In this document: positions 50,993-59,300 of the stretch, one piece after another
Layout: each line of letters starts with the position of its first letter
How positions within the stretch are numbered: the first letter of the stretch is position 1
DNA from: Bacteroides sp.
Lineage (GTDB): Bacteria > Bacteroidota > Bacteroidia > Bacteroidales > Muribaculaceae
Length of the DNA stretch: 64,000 bases
Direction: 5' to 3'
Assembly: GCA_023663525.1 (NCBI GenBank)
Contig: JAMPHF010000002.1
Location: 252,984 to 316,983, forward strand
Translations under genes and position numbers: made by a program
The notes under the pieces: generated by a model
Databases searched by the model: none
The model's input: the letters and a program-made list of their open reading frames with translations, nothing else
Told to the model about the DNA's origin: nothing

Positions 50993-52099
50993 CTACTTTT
51001 TGTTTAGCATGGAGTGCTGTCCGCTCGAATTGTGACGGCGAAAGCCATCGCGTATCCAGCCGGGCATTATGCAAGCTCCGGCCACAAGATAGATATAGTA
51101 GCTTATAATTCGCCAAAACAAGGCTATGACCAAGGCCATGCCTGCCGAATGGATCAAGTCGCCGTAGTATGTGGTAAAGAGCCATTCGCTGATTCCTGCA
51201 CTGCCGGGTGTTGGGCTGACTGTCAGGCATATCCAGACCACAAATTGTCGGGCAAACACGACAATTTGGTCAGCATGAGAAGCGAAACCGAGGAAAAGTG
51301 CGTTGACTACAAGAAAACGCGAGAACCATGACAGGATAGTGGCACCGAATGCTTTCCCCCATCGTGACCGTGGCCATTTACGCAGCTCCCGACCGGTGAT
51401 TTCAATGTCAGTACCGAGCTTATCGACTTTGTGAGCCCATTTGCGCAGCAATCTGAAACGGAACACACTGTTAAGAAAATGGTGGATTGCGTGAGGTTTG
51501 ATGAATATCCCGATGAACAGCAATATGGTCCATGCGACTGTCACACCGTATACAGTCCAAAATACCGACTGCAACCCTATCGTGAATCCTCCATTACCGA
51601 AACCGAAAAGAGAGTGGTATGGCACACAGAGGATGATGATTGGAAGTGATACGACAAAGAACAGTTCGTCAAGTAACAATGTCGTCATCATCAGGGCTGT
51701 GGCTCTACCAAACTCAATTCCCTCACTGTTGAGATAAATCATCCCGAATGCACTTCCCCCGACGGCTGACGGTGTGACGCATGAGGTGAATTCACACATC
51801 ATGTCAACCTTAAATGCCTTTTTCCATGTCAGTCGTCCGTTTGTCAGCACGCGGAATCTCCACGTCAACCCAAAGTCTCTACCAATCATGAAAACCCATG
51901 CGAGGACTATGCATCCGATGACCCTCCCGTCGAGGCGGATAGAGTCAAGCACGGTCGGATTGAATTCAGATTTGAATAGCCACACCACAACCACCAGTCC
52001 GATTGCAATCGGAATGAATATTTTCCATCCAAGGCTCATGAGACCTGAACGTGGCTGGGGCGCGGGGATGTCGGTGTCGTTCATTCGCATACGGATCAC
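50993..52099 (-). CDS. Flippase-like integral membrane protein (LPG synthase TM family, UPF0104)
   Basis: This 368-residue protein has about eight transmembrane helices and the family blocks GRVIGCIVLAWVFMIGRDFG, FTSCVTPSAVGGSAFGMIYL and SPTPGSAGISEWLF. The family includes the membrane half of MprF and lipid-translocating proteins, but no C-terminal aminoacyl-transferase domain is present, so the substrate is unknown. It follows the MenE gene (52179) on the same strand but is separated by about 80 nt of AT-rich sequence. It precedes the NfeD gene by 28 nt. Confidence 0.85.
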   Translation of the reverse strand: MIRMRMNDTDIPAPQPRSGLMSLGWKIFIPIAIGLVVVVWLFKSEFNPTVLDSIRLDGRVIGCIVLAWVFMIGRDFGLTWRFRVLTNGRLTWKKAFKVDMMCEFTSCVTPSAVGGSAFGMIYLNSEGIEFGRATALMMTTLLLDELFFVVSLPIIILCVPYHSLFGFGNGGFTIGLQSVFWTVYGVTVAWTILLFIGIFIKPHAIHHFLNSVFRFRLLRKWAHKVDKLGTDIEITGRELRKWPRSRWGKAFGATILSWFSRFLVVNALFLGFASHADQIVVFARQFVVWICLTVSPTPGSAGISEWLFTTYYGDLIHSAGMALVIALFWRIISYYIYLVAGACIMPGWIRDGFRRHNSSGQHSMLNKK

Positions 52100-52178
52100 G
52101 TGGAATTATCACGTGTGGCAGTTCATTTTGCAAATATAGCAATTTTAGTCATTCATTACATAGATGTGTGTGACGAAA

Positions 52179-53162
52179 TCATGATAAAAATTTCCGGCGG
52201 ATGATTTTCTGCGAAGCGGTGAATTTTATTTCTGAATCCGTTATCACAGCTTTAGGGGTATGTTTTGACCCGACAAGCTGACGGATTCTGTCAAGAATGT
52301 GCATGTCGATGCGATTGTCATTGGTCACGAGGATAAGTTCCTCACCCCATTTGGCCGATGGGCGCGATGTGATGTAGAAATGTGCGCCGCATGGCATTAC
52401 GGGAGCTATCTGACGCTCGATTTCCTCGGGGAATATCTTGATACCCCCGGAATTGATTACATTGTCGTATCTGCCGAGCCATTTGAACGACGTTGGCGAT
52501 GACAGCTCCACGATGTCATTGGTGGTCAGTGTTGAGAAGGAAAGCTTTTCGCTTGTGATGATGAGACAGCCGCGATTGTCAAGCGAGAAACTGAATCCGG
52601 GAAGCGACTCGAATTTTTCAGTCCCGAGTCTGCGGAGAGCAACATGGCTGCAAGTCTCTGTCATCCCGTATGTGGCATAAGCCTTTATGCCGGATGCGAT
52701 GATGCGTTTCTCTGCCTTTCGTGGAAGCGGTGCCCCTCCGATTATCATTGTCCCTATGGACCTTCTTCTTTCTGACGCGAGAACCGCATCAACCTGCGAT
52801 GGCACTATCGGGAGGAGTGATATTTCATCTCCATTCGTTATTTCCAGCGAGGGATGGTTGGACGGCGTTTCCACTGTCAGACTACATCCGGCTTCAAGCG
52901 CGCGTACAATCTGCATTTTCCCGGCTATGTAGGATGGAGAGAGAGGAAGGTATAGCAGGGAGTGACAGTCAAGATTGAAAAACTCTATGGTAGCATGGGC
53001 TGAAGCCCGCATATCATCTTTGAGTAGTCTGATTTCCTTTGGTTTTCCGGTAGAGCCGGATGTGTGGGCAATCACGTATGGGAGCGGATTTCTCCATTCC
53101 TCGATAAAAACTTTTGCGTCCTGTGTCAGTGTCAGCTCCATGTCAACCCCGGGATAATCCAT
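52179..53162 (-). CDS. menE: o-Succinylbenzoate-CoA ligase MenE (short form)
   Basis: This 327-residue AMP-binding enzyme activates o-succinylbenzoate for menaquinone. The phosphate loop is IAHTSGSTGKPKEIRL, with AYATYGMTETCSHVAL and WLGRYDNVINSGGIKIFPEE as nucleotide and hinge motifs. The C-terminal KIIRRKF contains the catalytic Lys region. It is much shorter than typical MenE (about 450-490 residues) because the N-terminal subdomain is trimmed; this compact form occurs in Bacteroidota. The start overlaps menC by 31 nt; ATG at 53141 is an alternative with a better leader. It is the last gene of menB-menC-menE. Confidence 0.88.
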   Translation of the reverse strand: MDYPGVDMELTLTQDAKVFIEEWRNPLPYVIAHTSGSTGKPKEIRLLKDDMRASAHATIEFFNLDCHSLLYLPLSPSYIAGKMQIVRALEAGCSLTVETPSNHPSLEITNGDEISLLPIVPSQVDAVLASERRRSIGTMIIGGAPLPRKAEKRIIASGIKAYATYGMTETCSHVALRRLGTEKFESLPGFSFSLDNRGCLIITSEKLSFSTLTTNDIVELSSPTSFKWLGRYDNVINSGGIKIFPEEIERQIAPVMPCGAHFYITSRPSAKWGEELILVTNDNRIDMHILDRIRQLVGSKHTPKAVITDSEIKFTASQKIIRRKFLS

Positions 53163-54178
53163 TCATCGTCATGACCGTAAAAAAGGTGTTCACCGTTCAG
53201 ACAGAGTGGGGAATGGATATTGTTATGATACAGTTGCCCTGTCCCGAGTCCTTGCGGAAGTGTAGGCTTGTGTGTGGCCACCCATTGAGCGATGGCGTTG
53301 AGCCCGATGTTTGATTCAAGAGCCGATGTTGCCCACCATCCGCAGTCAACAGAATTGGCAAGATCAATCCATTCATCAGAGGAAGCGAAGCCACCTGTGA
53401 GGGTCGGTTTGAGTATTATATATTGCGGTCGGATGATGTCGAGCATCTTCTGTTTACTCTCCCTGTTATTCAGCCCGATGAGTTCCTCATCGAGAGCGAT
53501 TGGTATTGGCGATTCCTTGCATAGCCGTTTCATTTCTTCCCATTGACCTGCACGTATGGGTTGCTCGATGGAATGGATGTCAAATTCTGAAAGCCGTTTG
53601 AGTTTTTCAATCGCGTTTGCAGGCGTGAATGCACCATTTGCATCCAACCGCAGTTCAATTTTCGGAGCTTCTTTGCGGATATATTCAAGCAAGTTCAGTT
53701 CTTCGTTGAAATCGATTCCTCCAATCTTGATTTTAACGCATGAGAAGCCGTCGGATAACTTCGATGCTATTCGCTCCCTCATCTCCTTCCGATTCCCCAT
53801 CCATACAAGTCCGTTTATGGTCAGACTGCTTTTCCTCTCAGTCCAATCGGATGGGAAAATGAGTCTGCGACCTCCATTGTTGAGGTCACGGAATGCGGTC
53901 TCGACAGCAAATCTTACTGAAGGCCATTCGGATAGAAGTTCAGTACTTCCGGCATATCGGTCTATGTCATGGCATACATCTGTGAGGAATCTTTCAAAAT
54001 CGGGTCGGTCATCGTAGCTTAGTCCTCTAAAAAGCCCGGCCTCTCCGAGTCCGAAACATTTTTCAGACCCGGGGTGGCAGAGCTTTAAATAGTACGTGTC
54101 TTTCCGATTCATCCTCTCACGTGAGGTGATGGCCGTAAATCGGAAATCGAGGCTGTATTTACACCAACTCGCTTTCAC
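53132..54178 (-). CDS. menC: o-Succinylbenzoate synthase MenC
   Basis: This 348-residue enolase-superfamily enzyme dehydrates SHCHC to o-succinylbenzoate. The Lys of the TIM-barrel is in SCVKIKIGGIDFNEEL, metal ligands are in LRLDANGAFTP (Asp), SIEQPI (Glu) and ALDEEL (Asp/Glu), and IILKPTLTGGF carries the second Lys. The N-terminal capping domain begins KYSLDFRF. It starts directly after the menB stop (menB ends at 54179) and overlaps menE. Confidence 0.92.
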   Translation of the reverse strand: MKASWCKYSLDFRFTAITSRERMNRKDTYYLKLCHPGSEKCFGLGEAGLFRGLSYDDRPDFERFLTDVCHDIDRYAGSTELLSEWPSVRFAVETAFRDLNNGGRRLIFPSDWTERKSSLTINGLVWMGNRKEMRERIASKLSDGFSCVKIKIGGIDFNEELNLLEYIRKEAPKIELRLDANGAFTPANAIEKLKRLSEFDIHSIEQPIRAGQWEEMKRLCKESPIPIALDEELIGLNNRESKQKMLDIIRPQYIILKPTLTGGFASSDEWIDLANSVDCGWWATSALESNIGLNAIAQWVATHKPTLPQGLGTGQLYHNNIHSPLCLNGEHLFYGHDDEWIIPGLTWS

Positions 54179-55000
54179 TTAGCCCGGAAATTTAGGGAAT
54201 TGGTCGAAATCGGGATCGCGTTTTTCAAGGAATGCGTTTTTGCCTTCCTGGGCCTCCGCCATCAGATAGTACATAAGCGTGGCATCACCGGCAAATTCCA
54301 TCAACCCACGTTGACCGTCAAGCTCGGCGTTCAGGGCTCGTTTGATCATACGGATTGCCATCGGTGAGCGGCTGAGGATAGTCTCGCACCACTCCACTGT
54401 TTCGTCTTCGAGTCTGTCAAAGGGGACAACCTTATTAATCATGCCCATGCGCTCGGCTTCTTCGGCAGTGTATTGACGGCACAGATACCATATCTCACGA
54501 GCTTTTTTCTGACCGACGCACCGTGCGAGGTAGCTTGAGCCGAAACCGGCATCGAAACTGCCTACCTTTGGTCCGGTCTGACCGAAACGGGCATTTTCGG
54601 AAGCAATCGAAAGGTCACAGACGACATTGAGTACATTTCCGCCTCCGATGGCATATCCATTGACCATCGCTATGACCGGTTTGGGAATAGAACGGATGGC
54701 CTTATGCAAATCAAGGACATTCAGACGCGGGACACCTTGCTCGTCGATATATCCTCCTATTCCCTTGACGTTCTGGTCGCCACCCGAGCAGAATGCTTTG
54801 TCGCCTGCTCCGGTGAGGATGATGACACCGATGTCTGAGGCATCACGACAGTAGGACATCGCATCGAGCATCTCTTTATTTGTCTGTGGACGGAAAGCAT
54901 TGTAGACTCTCGGACGATTTATTGTGATTTTCGCAATCCGACCGTATTGCTCGAAAAGTATATCTTCATACTTTTTGATAGGTTTCCATTCTCTTTGCAT
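54179..55000 (-). CDS. menB: 1,4-Dihydroxy-2-naphthoyl-CoA synthase MenB
   Basis: This enzyme of about 273 residues closes the naphthoquinone ring. ATG 55000 ([20 protein letters not shown]) is the family start; the longer frame upstream covers the promoter. The crotonase fold shows [48 protein letters not shown] and [17 protein letters not shown], the last with the conserved Asp of MenB. It is the first gene of menB-menC-menE; menD, menF and menA are not in the window. Confidence 0.96.
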   Translation of the reverse strand: MQREWKPIKKYEDILFEQYGRIAKITINRPRVYNAFRPQTNKEMLDAMSYCRDASDIGVIILTGAGDKAFCSGGDQNVKGIGGYIDEQGVPRLNVLDLHKAIRSIPKPVIAMVNGYAIGGGNVLNVVCDLSIASENARFGQTGPKVGSFDAGFGSSYLARCVGQKKAREIWYLCRQYTAEEAERMGMINKVVPFDRLEDETVEWCETILSRSPMAIRMIKRALNAELDGQRGLMEFAGDATLMYYLMAEAQEGKNAFLEKRDPDFDQFPKFPG

Positions 55001-55033
55001 GTTGAATCGTGTATTGGATTTATTATATGTAAG

Positions 55034-55041
55034 CAAAGGTA
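55034..55041 (-). promoter_or_regulatory. -7 box of the menBCE promoter
   Basis: TACCTTTG on the minus strand (55041-55034), 33 nt before the menB ATG. It lies only about 24 nt from the plus-strand box of serB, so the two divergent promoters share this short region. Confidence 0.5.
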
Positions 55042-55064
55042 CGTAAAAAACGGGCTTTTTTGTG

Positions 55065-55072
55065 TATCTTTG
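55065..55072 (+). promoter_or_regulatory. -7 box of the serB promoter
   Basis: TATCTTTG at 55065-55072 matches TAnnTTTG; the start would be near 55078, about 47 nt before the serB ATG. No exact -33 is seen. Confidence 0.5.
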
Positions 55073-55124
55073 CCGAGAATAAATGCTAACAGCTACAATT
55101 TGAGTGTAAAAAACACAATCGGTT

Positions 55125-56354
55125 ATGAAAAAAGCGCAGCTTGAACTCATCCTCATCAATATTTCAGGGCAGGATCATCCGGGTGTCACTTCCGCACTGT
55201 CGGAGATTCTTGCGAAATACGATGCCGGCATTCTTGACATCGGTCAGGCGGACATTCACCACACCCTTTCGTTGGGCATACTTATCCGCACGGATTCATC
55301 CGTTTCCGGCAACATCATGAAGGAGCTGCTTTTCAAGGCTACCGAACTCAACGTCAGTGTCAGATTTTCTCCCGTCAGCATTGACGAGTATGAGCAATGG
55401 GTCGGTAAGCAGGGCAAGGATAGATGGATTATAACAATCCTCGGGCGAAGACTGACGGCACGGCAGATAGCGAATGTCACCGCCGAAATTTCGGCGCAGG
55501 GAATGAATATAGATGCTATACAGCGATTGACAGGACGTATGCCACTTGGTGAGGAGACACAACCGTTGTCGAAATCGTGCGTGGAATTTTCGGTGCGTGG
55601 TGTGCCTCGCGACGCGTCGGCTATGCAGGAGCGGTTCATGCAGCTCTCGCAGGAGGAGGATTTTGACATCTCGATGCAGGAGGATACCGTTTTCCGTCGT
55701 TGTCGCAGACTGATCTGTTTCGACATGGATTCGACCCTCATAGAGACTGAAGTGATTGATGAGCTTGCCATGCGTGCCGGGGTCGGTGAGGAAGTAAAGG
55801 CTATCACCGAGCGGGCTATGAGGGGTGAAATTGATTTTTCGGAGAGTTTCAAGGAGCGTGTGGCTCTGTTGAAAGGTCTTGACGAAAGTGTCATGAAGGA
55901 GATTGCTGAAAATCTGCCTATCACAGAGGGCGTTGACCGCATGATGCAAGTACTCAAACGCGTAGGTTACAAAACCGCGATACTTTCGGGCGGTTTCACC
56001 TATTTCGGGAATTACTTGAAACAGAAGTTCGGGTTTGATTATGTGTATGCCAACGAACTTGAAATTGTCGATGGAAAGTTGACAGGACGCTATCTTGGTG
56101 AGATTGTCGATGGACGGCGTAAGGCGGAGTTGCTGAGACTGATTGCTCAGGTTGAGAATGTCAACATCGCGCAGACCATAGCTGTGGGTGATGGCGCAAA
56201 TGACCTCCCCATGCTTTCGACTGCCGGACTCGGAATAGCTTTTCATGCCAAACCCAAAGTCAAGGCCAATGCCGAGCAGTCGATCTCGACAATCGGTCTT
56301 GACGGAGTGCTTTATTTCCTCGGCTTCAAGGACTCATTCATTACAGAAAAGTAA
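55125..56354 (+). CDS. serB: Phosphoserine phosphatase SerB with N-terminal ACT-like domains
   Basis: This 409-residue enzyme releases serine from phosphoserine. Residues about 1-170 resemble two ACT domains ([20 protein letters not shown]), probably for feedback by serine. The HAD phosphatase core follows with [17 protein letters not shown] (catalytic Asp pair), [10 protein letters not shown] (Ser/Thr motif II), and [20 protein letters not shown] (motif IV). Length and order agree with the long SerB form. It is divergent from menB and convergent with the alpha-2-macroglobulin gene (gap 20 nt). Confidence 0.95.
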   Translation: MKKAQLELILINISGQDHPGVTSALSEILAKYDAGILDIGQADIHHTLSLGILIRTDSSVSGNIMKELLFKATELNVSVRFSPVSIDEYEQWVGKQGKDRWIITILGRRLTARQIANVTAEISAQGMNIDAIQRLTGRMPLGEETQPLSKSCVEFSVRGVPRDASAMQERFMQLSQEEDFDISMQEDTVFRRCRRLICFDMDSTLIETEVIDELAMRAGVGEEVKAITERAMRGEIDFSESFKERVALLKGLDESVMKEIAENLPITEGVDRMMQVLKRVGYKTAILSGGFTYFGNYLKQKFGFDYVYANELEIVDGKLTGRYLGEIVDGRRKAELLRLIAQVENVNIAQTIAVGDGANDLPMLSTAGLGIAFHAKPKVKANAEQSISTIGLDGVLYFLGFKDSFITEK

Positions 56355-56374
56355 TGATATGAGCCATAGCCGGA

Positions 56375-59300
56375 TTATTGCCTGACTTCCACCCTTGTCC
56401 CGGCTGTGTGTGCGATGAACTGAGGTGCATATTGACTCTGGACGGTTGCGATGCCGGATGCAAAAGAGCCGGCATTGTTGACCCAAAGGTCGTATGTGAG
56501 TATGTATGTGCCTTTGGGTAGATGGTCGATGAACATTCGGGTCGATGAATCACGGTTTTCCCGATAGAAATATATACCCTCCGCAAATATCGGCGCAGGC
56601 ATTTGCTCGACGGGTTCATAACATGCCGGACGCTCGTCAATGATAGTGACATAGTCCATGTCGCTGTTCACTTGTAGAGTCAGTGTAACACTCACCTTAT
56701 CGCCGACTTTGAATGAATCAGTGTATTTCCCGCCAACCGAGAATTTCTTGTCAATTGCGAGTTCAGGGCAGTTGTGTGCCTTGACGGATGTCATTGAATC
56801 GGTGTAGAGATAATATAATGCGCCCCATGATGGAGTGTCGCCACTGCGTGTCACTTTTAATTCGCCCTTTGACTTTTCGTCGAGAGGAAGCTGTGTGCGG
56901 AAATATCCAGTCAATCGTTCTACTTTATCAATCTCGATATGTCTTCCTGCCACGCTCACGTGCGATTCTTTGGCCGGTTCAACCCATTTCGGTGATGTCG
57001 ATAGAATTGCTGCAATCACATTTGAAGCAGTGACAGATGTACCCCAGTCATTTGCCTCTTTTTGAAGAATAAGCCATTGACGGATGTCATCTATGTCACT
57101 ACATGTCGGCTCAATCATGGCAAAGGTCTCAAGGAGCATTGCTGTCGTCCCGACTTTTCCCATTGACCAGATTGTCATATCGTCAAGTGAAGGCCACCAC
57201 ATTCCCTTTGTCGGGGCATGGTCTGAAAATTCCCTAAGGGACGACAATATGGTTTTGGCTACTGTTGGGTAAGAGTTCTTTGCGAGAATCTGCGCATAGA
57301 TGCCTTTATCGAAAATAGATGCGGATTTCCAATTTGCAAGAATCCGTTGGACGGTTGTATTGACAATTTCATTTACCGCATCCGGAGCACCGTTGAGGTC
57401 TTTGAATTTATCGCGGAGATAGACGTAGTGCGTGAAGTCTGTTTTAGGATATTTGCGGTATGTCTCTTTGGCTTTAGCGTCAATCCACACCAGCGCATCG
57501 TTGATCATCTTTCTTAGCTCCGCTGAATCCGGGAGATAGCCGAGATGGATTAATTGCCCCATAAGCATCAGCACATTTTCAGTAGCCCATTGCGAGGCTT
57601 CATTTCCATGGGAGTTCCACGCCCACCCTCCATTGTTGCGAGTAAGTTTTCGTAAGGTCGCAATATTCGCATTAAGAGTTGAATTTACAAGATTTTCGTC
57701 AAAAATAAGCGCAAGCCGGGTCATACGTTCGGTGTCATCTTTTGCATCGAGCATCCAAGGGCTTGCATTGAGCAATATCTGCTTGAGATCTTCATTTTTG
57801 TCAAGCATTGAGGTGAGGGTCTTGTCATCCCGCCCACTTGAGTTCCATTCCTTGAGGGCTGCGACTATCGCAGGGTTGTCACGCATGACTCCTATGGCTA
57901 TGGCTGTGGAAAAAATTGAGGCAGCGGCTTCATTGGCAGTTGATGCTTCTATGTCGAGTATGCCTGGAAGTGCTGTGACAATGTACCAAACCGGATTATT
58001 GCAGAATTGGAGAGTCGCTACGGCACTGTTTGGAACGGGGGGAAGTGCCATACTGAAATCTCCATCCCTCGGAGCGATATAGAATGGATAAGAGTCAATG
58101 ACCGGACTTACAGCCGGGAGTATGGCGAGGAGTGTCTGCTCTCCGTCAGCATAATACCCTGTCTCTGATTTTATGCGGTAGCCGATGAAAGGAGCATCGG
58201 ACGGAGCTGTAACCATTGTTGAAACAATCAATGAGCCTGCTGCCGGAATTTTATCAGAATGAGTGTAGACATCAGTAACCTTTCCATCGGAAACGTTGAA
58301 AATTTCTATTGTAGTCTTGATCGTCTGTTCGACATCACTATTGTTCATCACCGAGGCCGGAATGACCACGGTGTCTCCTGCCCGTGCATAACGGGGGAGA
58401 TTCGGCTGTACCATTATTGGTTTGCTTGCAATGATATCAGCCGAAAAATTTGTTGAAAGGAGCGAGTCGGTATAAGCAATTGCTTTGAATGCCCATGTAG
58501 TGTTGGCATTAGGCACAGTGAAAGTGAATGACAGATGCCCGTTGGAGTCAGTGGTGAGCATAGGCTTGAAGAATGAGAGGGTTGACTCCCGGTCACGGAA
58601 TGTAAAGGGTGATTCCGTTGCTGTGAAAGTGTCTGCATTATCGGTGGCTGTTTCCTCATCCATGTCAGCCGTCGCAGCGATATTGCCGGCTGTAGCCATC
58701 ATATCCATAGCAGCACCTGCGTCCATAGATTGATTGACAGCGTATGCCTCTTCTACGTATACAGCTTCCTTGTGTTCTTTCACAGCATCAAGATTTTCTG
58801 CTTTGCTCATCAACATACGTGTGCCTCTCAGACGTAGGGAGTTCGGGTAGAGAGAAAGACCGTATGTATAAAATTCGGGCTGCACCGAACGTATGGTTTT
58901 GAGATATTTACCGGGAATGTGGCTGTATGAATTTTGCCCTCTCCCCGTAAAAGATGTCTGATACCAGTTGTAATAATATCTCGGACCCCATGAGACTGGA
59001 TTGAAAGTCCAGTTTTGGGTTACAAGAGCGTCAAGAGCGGCGTTGTACATGTCGAGTATCACGGCTGCTCTTTTCCCCTTGTCAGACTCGTCAACAACCC
59101 GGAATGTCCATGTCTCCTCGCTTCCGGGCATAAGGCGGTTGCGGAATGATTCGATGATGAACCTAAGCCCTTCCGGTTTTTTGTCTGTATGGATGTCTAT
59201 TCTTGCATTTGCTGTACGATAATTTCCCGTCAATGCGATTTCCATGACGGCTTTTTCAATGCTGTCAGGGAGAAAGACAGGCAATCGGTGCATACCACGC

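Noticed and set aside
55296..56246. Antisense frame of 316 codons opposite serB
   Set aside because: The plus strand encodes complete HAD motifs; the antisense product has no family features.
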